Positions 1 through 11,300 of a DNA stretch of 44,007 bases are shown here, in pieces. The DNA comes from Chloromonas sp. AAM2 (lineage: Eukaryota; Chlorophyta; Chlorophyceae; Chlamydomonadales; Chlamydomonadaceae). The DNA is taken from NCBI GenBank assembly GCA_004335635.1, contig QAXH01001146.1, positions 1 to 44,007 of the forward strand, given 5' to 3'. Position numbers and translations under genes: made by a program. Position 1 is the first letter of the stretch, and each line of letters opens with the position of its first letter. The notes below the pieces were generated by a model. It was given only the letters and a program-made list of their open reading frames with translations, was not told the DNA's origin and did not search any database.

Positions 1-975
1 GCTGTGACGTGTCTGGATTGCCTTTCTTCGCTGCCAGAGCGCGGCTTGCTGCTGCTGCCACTGCTTCTGGCGAGGCAAAGGCCGGTGGCGAGCGCCCACG
101 TTTTCTGCCTGCTTCCCGGGCAAGCAAAGGGGCCCTGGCTGCTGCTGCAGTGCTGCTCGGCCCTGGACCTGCTCTACATTCACAGACATGCACAAGCGCA
201 GAACTCATAGCCAATCCCAGCATCAGTCAACTCATTTGACATACGTTGTTTGGCTTGACTTTGGCAATTCACCCATGAATTGCAATCAACCGCAGTAGTC
301 GTACAATATTACCTGTTGTCATCAGTCTCTGCCTGTGGTGTACGTGCGTACATGGACAAAAGCATGTTGTTCACGCCACCACGGTCACGTGATGGGGCGT
401 CGTCCAGACCACCCTCATCTTCATTGCCTGAAGAAGATGGTGACGACGACGAGCCGCCTGCCTTGCCTTCTGCACTACTGCTATCATTGCTGCCATCGCT
501 GTCAGAGCTGCTGCTGCCGGAATGGTCTTGCATGCTGTCTCCTCCATGGCTGCTGCTGCTCTCCTGTCCTTGGCCCTGCACGGGCGCAGGCATGCAGCCT
601 GTGCGCCCATGGTCATCATCAGCAATTGCGCCAGCAAACGGGGTGCGTATACGGCAGGCTGCTCACCTCTGACACTGATCGCGATCCAGCACCAGGGTGT
701 GCTTGGGCTTGAGCCACCTGGATGGCCTTGGCCACCATCTGGCGGAAGGCGGCCTGCGGGCGGCGCTGGTACTCCTTGTGGGTCTGCCGTAGAGCAGCCG
801 CCACAGTGTCCACATCCGTAAGAGAATTATGCTTGCCATGGTTCAAGACGCGGGGCACCAGCAGCCTGTCCAAGATGTATGGGCTACTGCCGCCGGGGCT
901 CTTGTTTCGGTGCTGCGCCACGCCCTGCTTCTGGCCATGCGGCTTGTCTTTAGGCCGTTTCGGCCCACGCACCAT
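1..975 (-). CDS. NVL/CDC48C-like AAA-ATPase, N-terminal part (partial)
   Basis: Three exons are readable: 975-667, 575-313 and 173-1, the last running off the window. The first intron has donor GAG|GTGAGC and the second ACAG|GTAATA, and phases agree across both. Residues about 34-90 (LLVPRVLN, then DVDTVAAALRQ, EYQRRPQAAFRQMVAKAI) fit the small N-terminal nucleolin-binding winged-helix-like domain of nuclear VCP-like proteins (plant CDC48C). A long Ser/Asp/Glu-rich linker follows, then VNNMLLSMY, then a basic Lys/Arg stretch typical of nucleolar targeting. In the family such proteins are nucleolar ATPases that act in 60S ribosome maturation. The two AAA modules would lie outside the window, so the assignment rests on the N-domain only. 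The ATG at 975 is the first Met of the frame. It lies 268 bp from the divergent calredoxin start. Confidence 0.5.
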
Positions 976-1243
976 GTCTCAGAATCCCATGGACTGTTGA
1001 CAATTGGTCAAGATTAGGGCTTTTAGGTTGATCGTCCAAAGTGGAGACGGTGTAAACTCCGCCTGGACATCGCAACTGCGCTTCAAGTGTCATACGCTTT
1101 GGATGCGTCTTCGTTGCTATTTCCCACAAAATCTCCAATTAGCGGTTAGAAACGGAACAGTGTCGCTCCAAATGGATCGCGTTGGCAAGAACCCCGAATT
1201 CAGCTACCCTTCCTGCCCCTTGCATTGCATCAACTGTTTCGCC
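976..1243. promoter_or_regulatory. Bidirectional promoter region between the NVL-like and calredoxin genes
   Basis: Two start codons face away from each other across 268 bp, so both 5' UTRs and core promoters must lie here. I see no clear TATA box. An open frame runs from 1004 into calredoxin exon 1, but the residues before the Met at 1244 do not look like a targeting sequence, so I treat that part as 5' UTR. Confidence 0.4.
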
Positions 1244-4200
1244 ATGATGATGCATTTGAAAGCTCCCGCTAGCTCCCGCCATGTCAGCTGTAGACCAAGA
1301 CAACAGCATGCAAGGGTTCAGAGGCCTGTGGCTTGCCGCGGCACAGGCACCGATGCTGATGTAACCCAGGTGCCAGCAACAGCCATTTCAATCACTGATG
1401 CGAAGAAGGTGGAGGAAATGCTGGCGCGCTGGAAGGTGAGTTCTGTACTCGCAAGTCAACCCACCCATTCACACAAGATTAGGATCCTTACGCGCCTTGC
1501 CATTCAGCAGAGCGTAAGCAAACACGTATCGATGGCGGTCCTAACGGTCGCAGTCCACGAATAACAAAGCGCGACTAACATTTGCGCGCATTGCAGACAT
1601 TCGACGCGGACGGGTGAGCGACTACGAAAGACTATTGTGTCGGAGAACAAGCAACAGAAAAGCAATCGCCATGCCATGTCATCAGATCCACCCTTTTCCC
1701 ATCAGCACGCCATGCGGCTGATTCCTGCACACACAGCCAACAACATACTGGCCTGTCACTTTCAGCCTGCGATTTGCGCAAATGCTGCATGGCCTGTGCG
1801 TCATCACCTGCTGTTTATGTGTTGCCCTGCAGCAACGGCTTGATTGACAGAGAAGAGCTTAGGCAGCTGCTAGAGAGCACGGATGACGGCAGCGCAGTCA
1901 TGTTCTCTGAGGTGGGTTCACGGGCATTAATCCAATTGCTTGAAAGGTGGCAGGACAGATCCAGTGGCAGGACAGGCAGACCAGCTTCGTATGCCAGATC
2001 AACTGGTATGTTCAGTGGCCATTCGGCAGTTCTTTTCCTTAATGACAGGCACATCTCAAGTATCGTTGGTGATTTGCTGGGTGCAGCACTGGCTTCCGGA
2101 GGAAGAATTGGACCGTGTGATGGCTGAGTATGACAAGGACAAAAACGGGGCTATTGACTACGAAGAATTCAAACAGATTGTGAGTGATGCTTGGAACGGG
2201 CCTGGCCATGTGCCTTAGACGTTTGCTGTGCATTGCAAACTCTCACTCACAGCAGTGAAATGTGGCATTGTTGCTAACACGTGCTGACACTTGGGCGGTC
2301 ATACAGCCATTGTGTAATGGCGCCAATGTAACCCAGCCCACGCGTTTACCTCTTGCCGACCTCTAGGAGAAGGGGAAGCCATGTGGGGTTGCAACACCAA
2401 AGAAAAGCTTTTTAGATCTCTTAATTCAACTAATCTTATCGTTGCTTCGGCTGGAGCACAAAGTGAAAGAGTGTGGTCTAGTGCCATTGGCAACCCCTAG
2501 TACTACACCTACTCTTGTACCTTCACTGTCTGCTGTGAACGCACAGGTGTATGACGGACTGTTGCTTGACGGCAAATTGAGCGAATATGAAGAGGCTTTC
2601 ATGGCTGTAGACTCATCAGGCAATGGGACAATCGGTGCGACTCCTACAATCTGTTTTGCTCAAAATTCCACTCCAGTGACACCTGGCCAGATGTTGATGT
2701 CAGCTCTGTTTTGCAGTGTATGCACGATGCTAGTAGTGCAAGAGCGCAACATGGTCCAAAGAACTGCTAACAACGACAGGCTGGCATGTTGAAGGTTGTA
2801 GGAACACACGGGTGCATTTCATGCCCATGCTGTTGTGTTTTAGGTATCTCAGGAAAGTTTTTCAATTGTGCACATGTTGGTTCTGACGGGTGGATGTAAC
2901 ACACGTTCATGTTTGGGAGACGAAGTTGAACCTACCTACCACAGAGTCCAAGGTTTAGGTAGCAGAATCTCTTGTTTAATAGGGGAGGTTGGACCCAGCT
3001 TCTGAGGAGCCCAAGCGCCATGCCAAAGCATCTCCACATCCCTGCCGTTGTCTGCCCTGCCAACCGCATGGCGCAGGTGCAACAGAATTGGCGGAGCTGT
3101 TCCGCAACCTCGGTACCCCCATCTCATATGAGAAGTTGGTGGACGTGATGCAGCTGTTTGACAAGGATGAAAGCGGCCAGATAGAATTCAACGAGTTCCT
3201 GCTCATGTTCAGAGACCACCTGTTCGACCTCAAGGTAGAGTGGATGGGGGGCAGGGACGGCGGCTGAGCCAGGTGGCCTGTGCATCGCGGTTTCTTGGTC
3301 GAGCATCAGTTGGTAATGAGAATGGTTAAAAGGGTAACGTTGAGGGCCTGGACATGAACGGGGGGATTCTAGCCATGGCGGGTCTTGCTGCATCGCTTTT
3401 CATGGCAGGGATCAGCTTGGAACAGTGTGTTGGTGGTGTTGAGCTCCAGCAGAGCGCTGCCATACCCGTGTTGCATGCAGGCTGTGCAGCAGTACATGGC
3501 GCAAAGCGCCAACGAGCGCTCCGCCACCGCCTCCATGCTTGACCGATCGCCCACAGCATCCATGCTTGACGCACCAGAGGGAGACATTGCGCTCATCTTC
3601 TCAGAAAAGGTGGGCAGGAAGAGATGGCAACATCGGCAGAGGTTCTACTGACTACTCTAAAACAGGCTTGTTTACATGCATTCGGTTGGCGTCAAGTATG
3701 GCAAGTCCACCGATTGGGCCTTTGGCGAAGATTGCCACTCCTACATGGTTTGCAAATACTTTACACCAACCAAGCTTGTGAATGTGCCAACAGCTTAAAT
3801 ATGCACAAGACATCAATACTGACAGTAAAACTTCAAGTTCAGAAAGCTGATTTGAGGCAAACTAGGGCGCGGTAAGCTTGCTAGCATAGTGCTCCTCCAA
3901 AGAGGAAGAATCAGGGATCTAGAAACCGCCCACAATGCGCGCCGCAACACAGCGGTGTGACAATAGCTGTAGCGCGCTGCATTTGCCGCTCCTCTCACGA
4001 TTGCTGCAGCGCGCTTTGTTGTACCGGACTTGTGTATATTACAGTGCTTTGCTGCCACGCGCTGAAGGCGATGCGATCTGCCAAAGTTGTTCAGACAGTT
4101 TGTCACAAACTTTATACCAAATGCGAATGGTTGTTACGCAATCCAAGTGACACTATGGTACTCTGTGTTGAAGCTGTGTGGCCCTGTGCATGATGCACCA

Positions 4201-4854
4201 TGCAGTCGTGAACATGAGTGCGCAGTGTGCAACCATCAGTTCGCTGTCTTGTCTTCCTCACGCAGGAGTTTGATGAGGTGTTGGCGGCGAGTGCATTGAA
4301 TGGCAAGCTGGTGGTGCTGTTCTGCGCACTCACATGGTGTCGGCCGTGCAAAGGCATGCAGCGCCCAGCGCAGCGGCTGGCAGACGCCTACAAGAGCTCA
4401 GTGAGTGCATACAGGGGATGGACAGGCACAGGCTCTGTGAGTGGAGGTGCGCCATTGTTTTGATAAAATCTGGTGTTTCCTGTACATTCAAGTGGATGTG
4501 TATACCAGCACTGCCTACAGCCCAAACGCCAGAAGTCAGTGCCGATCGGCTCATCCAGCCGCACTAGATTGTGTTCAATTGCGCTCTGCCGTGTCTTGCT
4601 GCACACTGCAGACTATATGGGTCAAGCTGTTCGGTAACTCCAACAGGCAGACCAAGTCGTTGTTCAAGGATCGACTCAAGATCCGGTCTACGCCCAGCTG
4701 GATCATCTACAAGGGGCACGAAGTAGTGCACAGCCAGACAGGCACCAACAAGGCCAAGTTGGAGAATGGCATTCGGGAGGCGCTGGATGAGTCTGCCAAT
4801 TTGCCTCAGGTTCTCTATCCCATGCCTCAGGAGTTGGTAGAGGCAGCACCTTGA
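1244..4854 (+). CDS. CRX: Calredoxin: four EF-hands plus thioredoxin domain
   Basis: Nine exons: 1244-1435, 1597-1613, 1833-1911, 2087-2179, 2547-2634, 3077-3234, 3481-3609, 4266-4400 and 4612-4854, giving 377 aa. The first 60 residues (MMMHLKAPASSRH, Arg-rich, few acidic residues) look like a plastid transit peptide. EF-hand loops are at 67-78 (DADGNGLIDREE), 112-123 (DKDKNGAIDYEE), 149-160 (DSSGNGTIGATE) and 185-196 (DKDESGQIEFNE). All have Asp at position 1, Gly at 6 and Glu at 12, so all four should bind calcium. The thioredoxin domain covers about 253-370, with the redox motif WCRPC at 276-280 and the cis-proline in STPSW at Pro325. This order matches calredoxin of Chlamydomonas, a chloroplast Ca2+-dependent thioredoxin that reduces 2-Cys peroxiredoxin. 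EF loops 1 and 3 are each interrupted by an intron, and the frame is restored exactly. The stop is TGA. Confidence 0.88.
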
Positions 4855-5787
4855 AGAGCAGGGCACAGGTCAACCTTACTAATCGCGACCGCTGTTGGCC
4901 TTACAGACCGGCAGTACCTGATTCTCAAGCCTCCCACTTTGTGGCAGGCGTGTAGCTGTCTGACATTAGCCATGATGTGCCTGCTAGCCAACAAATCACC
5001 CAATGACCCAATCGCCTGTACGGTACATGCTCTTGACAGTACAAGCTGAAAACAACATGAACCTATGTTGCATTGAACTGGTCTGGGTTGCCTGTGGGTT
5101 GCCGAACTGGTCTGGGTTGCCTGTCGGGAAGTGTTGACGCTTGTTTGGTTGAACCTTACACCTTGCTGACTGCATTTCTTGTGCAAGTGCGTTTGAACTT
5201 GGCATTGCACGCTGATAAGCTTCTTGTGAACCTACAGCCCTTTTATCTGTTTTCTTGTTGACTCTGGAGATCTGCGTAAAATTTTTAGCATGGTACATCA
5301 CAGAATCCACTAAATACTGGCAATGATGCTGATAACCATCACAGGGGCAGCAAGTTGTTGGTTGCGACCTTAAGAATGGTGACGATTGGAAAATATGACA
5401 ACTGGTTGCGCATGCCACATGTAACCAGAACATGTTTACAGTGCCTCCAGGCCAGAGAAGAACCACTCTTCATTCACTTCGTTTGTTGAACAAGCCATTT
5501 ATGCATCGATTTGACCAGAGAACAATGTTGGCATAGACGCTCTTGCGCCATGCTTGTCAAGTTCATGGAAAACTTGACTCGTCAGGTCTGTCGATGCTGC
5601 ATGTTCACATGCAGTCAAGGGTAAGGCCAGGTCAGCCCTTCCACGCACGAAACCGGCCTTTTAAATATCAGGGCAGCGTAGTACCATGTCAAAATTGTGG
5701 TCCAGTGCGTGACATATGGAAGAGCTGACTAGCCAGGCGGTGCTTGATGAACATCGAGCAACCAAGTTTACATGCGAAGGTCCTGGT
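4855..5787. other. Convergent intergenic region, calredoxin 3' to ACP 3'
   Basis: No gene is seen. It should hold the calredoxin 3' UTR; the first plus-strand TGTAA poly(A) signal I find is at 5420-5424, giving a 3' UTR of about 570 nt. A 21-nt direct repeat (core CTGGTCTGGGTTGCCTGT) lies at 5075-5095 and 5104-5124, with a 29-nt period. Confidence 0.5.
5768..5772 (-). terminator. TGTAA poly(A) signal of the ACP gene
   Basis: Minus-strand TGTAA, 15 nt after the ACP stop codon. TGTAA is the usual green-algal polyadenylation signal. It is unusually close to the stop, so a downstream alternative is possible. Confidence 0.45.
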
Positions 5788-6782
5788 TTAGGCCTTGCTG
5801 GCAATCTGGGCGGCGATCATGTCGGCCGCCTCCTGCACGGTGGAGATCTTCTCAGCTCCTGCATGCCAGATTTCGGACAGCGACCTCGTCAGTCAGCTGC
5901 CTTGCATGCAACTACTTGTAAGGTGCGACATTCATGGACTGACGCAGCGCCTGGCTTGTAATGGGTGGCAGGCACATGTGTCATCATGTTTCATGCCATG
6001 ATCGCACTCACCCTCCTCGTCCAGCTGAATCTCAAACTTCTCCTCCAGTGCCATCATAATCTCGACCTGCGGTTTTAAGATAGCAATTCGTTGAGTGAGG
6101 ACCACAAAGGTGCCCAGTTGAGAAAGCGAGGCGGCTGCTCAAAACGCCCACTGAGGGCAGGTCCCTGGTTCTGCAGGATCCGCACAGCATCTGAATAGTA
6201 CAAATCCGCAGTGTGTACTCACGGTGTCAAGGGAGTCAGCGCCCAGGTCAACGAACTTGGAGTCGGATGCCACCTGCGGATGAGGCGGGCATGATGAGAT
6301 ACGGTCTCGCGGTTTGGCCCCAAACTTGGCATGCTGAACCACTTGGCTATTTACAGGCCAGTGTGTGACTTGCCTTGTCCAAATCAGTGCCCAGCTGCTG
6401 GGAGATGATGCCGCGGACGTCATTCAACACCTTCTCCTTGTCCTGCAAGGCAGCATCCGGGGGCCGACGTCAGCACACACACAACATCGCGCATCAAAAC
6501 CTGCGGCGTTGTTGGCAGCAAGCAGATCTGCCTCGCTCACCACGGTGGCACGGGTGACTACACTCCGGCGCAGAGGCACCACCACGCGCACGGACAGGCG
6601 GGGTGCCTGCAGCAAATCATGCGATGCAGTAGTAAAGCTCAGTCGTCACCGCTGCGGCAGCCTTGGGGCCCTTCGCCGTAAAGCGATCAGGGGGTTTGCT
6701 GAGGTACAAGATAAATGGCCCTGACCTGCTGCACGCGGGCAGCCACGCGGCTGGTAGCGGTCTTGCTCAGGGACATGGCCAT
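5788..6782 (-). CDS. ACP: Plastid acyl carrier protein
   Basis: Six exons: 6782-6726, 6606-6541, 6442-6374, 6273-6223, 6066-6012 and 5858-5788, giving 122 aa. Residues 1-41 (MAMSLSKTATSRVAAR, then a second Arg-rich exon) form a plastid transit peptide. The mature part runs from about DKEKVLNDVRGIISQQ to the C-terminal IAAQIASKA. The 4'-phosphopantetheine site is Ser78 in the motif LGADSLDTVE, followed by the helix IMMALEEKFEIQLDEE, which is characteristic of chloroplast-type ACP. The protein carries growing acyl chains in type II fatty acid synthesis in the plastid stroma. All phases agree across the introns. The third intron starts GC (AAG|GCAAGT) instead of GT, with a normal AG acceptor. 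The second Met (residue 3) is an alternative start. Confidence 0.92.
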
Positions 6783-7265
6783 TTTGAGGAGTTTGGGGAA
6801 GGTTGACGCTTGAGTCGGAGGCGAAGACTGCGCAAACGCCAGCAGGGCAGTCTTTCTCAATCCAACCGCCTCTCACACTTTTACCCTACAAGGCCCAGTC
6901 CCCTCTTCCAATGATTTCAGCAGCATCAGCCAGACGTACAGTGTGTAGCAAGCCAGACCTCCTCCTATTGCAACAGCTTGCCCTTGTATGGCTGCTGCCG
7001 TTGCTGGTGTATTATCAAGATGCCCATTCTTGGGTGTGTGGCAATGCCTGAGCAGTCAAGTGAAGGCTCTGCAGTGCAGGATGGTCACGCAATTTCTCGG
7101 ACAAAAGTCTTTCTGACTGAACAAGTCACCTTGCAGCCTGTGCAACATGACGGCGTGCCATACGGGCTTCCTCCAGGACGCAGCCTGGGTTCAACGCCAT
7201 GCTTCCATGCCTGGATCAATGATGTCACCTCTTCCATGATGTCACTTCTTCCAAGGCTTACTCAT

Positions 7266-7337
7266 GCATCAGACAGACCATCACACCACAACCGCACCAA
7301 GTTGTAATGCACGGGATACTGGCTAGCCTGACGAAAG
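7266..7337 (+). repeat. R5 repeat, copy 1
   Basis: About 70 bp similar to 32350-32420. Both have CAT-CAGACAGA-CATCAC-like sequence and end in the identical 19-mer GGGATACTGGCTAGCCTGA followed by a purine-rich AAGGA. Confidence 0.5.
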
Positions 7338-7496
7338 GAGTAATGAACATTGAACCATATGCATATTTCCAGGCCCCGTTTGGTGCTACCTGTACCGGCT
7401 AATCCTAGCACACCACACTATACTGATGTTGGCACACCATGCCCTTCGCAGCCAGTCTAGCCAAGCCACCTGTTGGGTTTGACAAGGTTGCGGATA

Positions 7497-7600
7497 GGTT
7501 AGTACCTCGCGGTGACCACCACCGTTACTATCGCGGTGTGTAAAACCTTCATTTGTAGGATGGACGGGCTGGAGTTCCTCCCCTCATGTGATGAGCATGT
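7497..7600 (+). repeat. R1 element, degenerate copy
   Basis: Diverged match to the right half of R1: ACCTCGCGGTGACCACCACC, then TACTATCGCGGTGTGT, then TGGACGGGCTGGAGTTCCTC and CCCCTCATGTGATG. Many substitutions suggest an old copy. Confidence 0.5.
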
Positions 7601-7881
7601 TGAGACACTAGCTGATGTTGAGCTGACTCCCCCTCATACTGCTCCATACCAGGGACTCCAGCCCGTCACGCTTCCTGAGAGTTCAATCTCAGAGATTGAA
7701 CCAACCAATGCAATGCGGTAATTAATTTGAAAATCAGTGCTGCAGCATAATGCATGCCCACAGAGGTAGCCGCAGTAGACCACAACACAATATCATTGCC
7801 ATGCGCACAGTGTGCCAGATCCGCAGGCAAACCACAGACACAGGCAGCATTCAATGAAAGTTGTTGGCTGTTTGGCACCTT

Positions 7882-8093
7882 ACAAGAGGGGAGGGATTCC
7901 AACCCGTCCAACCTACATGTGAAGGGGATTGCGACACACCAGGATAGTAGTGGTGGTGGTCAACCCCTCGAGGTGCTATCCTGACCGCAGACCTCGTTAG
8001 ACCCAAAAAGGGGCCTGAAAACATGTGTAAATGTTCAGCGTCTCTCAAATGTCATATCCATGGTTCCATCCACAAAACGTAGGATACATTGTT
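7882..8093 (-). repeat. R1 element, near full-length copy
   Basis: In reverse complement it reads through the whole R1 consensus: GGATACATT-like left end, TTTTGTGGATGG, ACATGTTTTCAGGCCCC, TCTAACGAGG, GGATAGCACCTCGAGGGGTT, CTACTATCCTGGTGTGTCGC, CAATCCCCTTCACATGTAGG, TTGGACGGGTTGGAATCCC and TCCCCTCTTG. No target-site duplication is clear here. Confidence 0.7.
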
Positions 8094-8343
8094 GCTTCCC
8101 GCCCGTTGCTGGCATCATGGGACGCTTTGAACATCACAGCAGGCTTCAAACCGCCGCTGCTCCCTATGACTCCTACCGGTGTCTGGGCTTCCCTACGCCT
8201 GCCCAGCCGGCCAGAAATGGCTGCACAGCCTCCCAGGCCTGCAGAGCCTTGCCCTGCGGCCCCTGTCCGAATCCCACCTCCTGCTGTGCAAGCATGTGGG
8301 CTTGCTTCCTGTTCAGTGCTAGGTGGGCCTGTTGGACAATCGG

Positions 8344-11300
8344 CTACTCCGCAGCCACGTTGCCTGCCATCCTCCTGCGCACGTCACCCACTAGGCTCTG
8401 CAGGGGCTTGCCCTGGAGCCTCCTGTACAGTCTAGTCAGGCTTTCCTCCACCAGCCGCAGCTCCCAACGCTCCAGCCTAGGCACATGCCGCGCCAGCGCC
8501 CGCACCACGGCTGACTTAGTGGGAGGGTCGGGCGCGGGCAGCCCAGGCGCATGCAGCGCTGACAGGGACCACGCGACCATGAGAGTCGAATCGAGGTCAA
8601 ACGATGCATGGTGCCGCTGTACCTGTGGTACCAAGGCGCGATGGTTGGGCCATACACGTGCACAAATGTGGCTGGGTTTACCGGTGCCAAGCAAAGGCAT
8701 CATGCGAGCGATCATTGTGACCAGGTTCACCTACACACTGCCCAGCATGCCAAGGCCAGATGCAGACGCAAACAGAGCTGAGAGCACGAGAGCCTACTGT
8801 TCCTCTGTCTGGCTAGAGTCACCCAAGCATAAGGCTATGTGTTCCTGCTGCATCCCTCAACGCAAGCAAGACAACACTGGAACTACCGTTGCTGTTCAAG
8901 AGCCGTACCCAACTGCTCTTGGGACAAATCCTCTGACCAGCACGTGCTTTGAAACTGCACTATCCACTGCAACAAACTCCACCCACCACACAACCGACCT
9001 GGTGGTGTGCCTGTTGCATCCACGCCTTGTACGGTCGCACGCGCACGAGTGCCGCTGCATGCAGCGCCTGTGCCACCCCCCGCGGAGGCAGCTGCACCAG
9101 CTGACCATGCAGCCGCTCCAGTGCGGCCTGCTGCCAGCCTGCAGCGCCACGGCTCATGCTGCCATTGCCATTGCCACTGCCACCAGCCATGCTAGCAAGG
9201 CTGCTGCTGTTTGCAGCCTGATTGCCCGTCATTCTTTCACCTCGGCTACCATGGCTATTGTCTCGTTGTTGGCGCGCATGTGGGGGACACAGAATCAGTG
9301 TGCTCCACACCAGGGGTAATAGCATGGCAGGAGGGCATAGGCGCAACGCCTCTGGTTGCAGCAGTGCAGACCACGCCTGCACGCAGTTGAACAATATTTG
9401 ATATCAACGCACCATCACAAGACAGGTGTTTGTATTAGCTAATAGTCACAACTTGAAGGTACAACGTGTGCTTGTGGCAGCCTGCATGCCCTGATCCTTG
9501 CCTGCTGGGCCTGTTCTACCAACCCCGGGTGGCTCCACCTTCCCACATGCACGAGATCCTACGCCCATCCTGTCACACCTGCCAACTGCTTACGTTCTGA
9601 CCTGTATACAGCGTGACGTGCATGATCACTGTAGTCATGAGCTTGCATGGCCTGTGCGACAATGACAGTGTGTGACCTGCATTCACCTGCTCCTGCAGCT
9701 CTGTGGGCAGGCCAGCGGGCAGGTCGCCCGGCAGCCAGCACTGCCCCCGCCGCCGCCTGCCCCGCACATGCAGCACGGCAAGGGCCTCCAAGGCAGGTAC
9801 CGCTGCCAGTAGCGAGGGGTCAAGACGCGTTGCCTCGGCTGGCGGCACCGCTTTGGCGGACACGTTGGGCATGCTTGCAGCCTTGCCCTGGTGCAGCTGG
9901 TCCGCATGTGATGCTTTTCCTGGTAGCGCGGTCTTGTGCGGGGTACCTGCAGCCTTGGCGGCCCGCTTCTGCATTATGTGTGAGTTGCTGCGCAGTGCCT
10001 CAGCCAACGCCCGCCCTGCCTCAGCCATCCAGTGTGGGTCAGGGGCAAGCTCCAATGCTGCACATGCAGTCAGCATGCTGGTGAGGCCAGACAGGCCTAG
10101 GGCGGGCATGTGCAGGGCGCTGCAGGTAAGAAAGCTGCGCTCCCAGTCAGCCCCTGGGGCAGGCAGAGGAGCTGGCAAGCTGACCAAACAAGTGCCTCGC
10201 CTGCCATCTGCTGACATGAGCAATTGTGAGCCGCATAGGCGCTGGCTGCTGGTGGCAGTGTGGCTGGTGTCTGACATCACGTTTCCAGCACTCGTATGGG
10301 CTTGTGAGTTGGTGATGGGTGAAGAGGATGCACCTGTGGACGACCCAAAAAGAGACCAGGCGGCGGGCATGGTGGCATTTCCAGCAGTTGGAGAGTTCCC
10401 CTGCAGCAGTGTGTCAGGAAGACCTGGGGATCCAGAAGCGAAAAATGCCATCAACGGGTCATGACTCGCTTGCCCCATGGGTGTGGTTGGTATGTCTGCA
10501 AGCAGCAATAGTGGTGCGGCATTGGTCGCCCCACGGCTGATGGTTGGTGGTTGGTGCAGCGGTAGAGAGGGCCGGGCTGTGAGGCCCGGGGGGGCCCGCG
10601 CCGGAGCGTGGCCTAGCAGCGTTGCCAGGGCTGTGGCGAGGTCCACCAGAGCGCGTGCCGTGGCCTCGAGGCGGACGGTACCAGGCCTTCCACTGCTCCG
10701 ACCGCGCCTGCCGCCAATATTCTCTGGTTGTGCCGCTGCCTGGTGTGCTTTTTTGACGCCATCATTGCCTATGCCACTGCTGCCGCTGGAAACATCTATC
10801 TGGTTGCTGCAAGGTTGTGGCTGCTGTTGCTGTGAAGCATTGCTGTCGTTGCTGCTGGTGGCTTGATTGTCGCTGGCAGGCAGTGGGTGCTGGTCCGCTC
10901 CATGCAGCACCGCTGACCGCTGCTTGACAACAGCCTGGCATGCAATGTCCATCCCAGCAGCCGTGTGGCTCAGCAGCGCGTGCATGGTGCAAGCACGTGG
11001 CACCCAACCCAACTCTGACCATGCAGCCAACAGCTGGGCTACTGGCCTCAATCCCAACGCCATTCCCTCTCCGTGCGCCCCCACAGCACTGGTTGCACCC
11101 TGCACTCCGTGCAATGACGGTTGTCCGTTTTCACACCATGCATCCACACTCTTCTGGGTTGCCGCTGGCAGCACCATGTGCTGTGTCACGCCAGCAACCA
11201 CCGCGGTCACACGCTGCTCCACACTCGCCAGAACCAAGGCATCGTAAGCACGCAGACCCCCCATGGCATGCACGACGCCAACCATCAACTGGCATGCATC

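Larger units (their letters stand above)
6783..8343. other. Intergenic region upstream of ACP and downstream of the OPR-like gene
   Basis: No confident gene. The right side of 6783-7000 should be the ACP promoter. The rest holds a degenerate R1 copy (7497-7600), a near full-length R1 copy (7882-8093) and one member of the R5 pair (7266-7337). At 8195-8336 the minus strand stays open with protein-like sequence (LNRKQAHMLAQQEVGFGQG) and could be one more C-terminal exon of the OPR-like gene. Confidence 0.4.

Noticed and set aside
8060..9319. 419-codon plus-strand open frame
   Set aside because: It lies antisense to two OPR-like exons and the introns between them, has no family similarity and is rich in Cys/His/Pro from the reverse reading of Ala/Leu codons.
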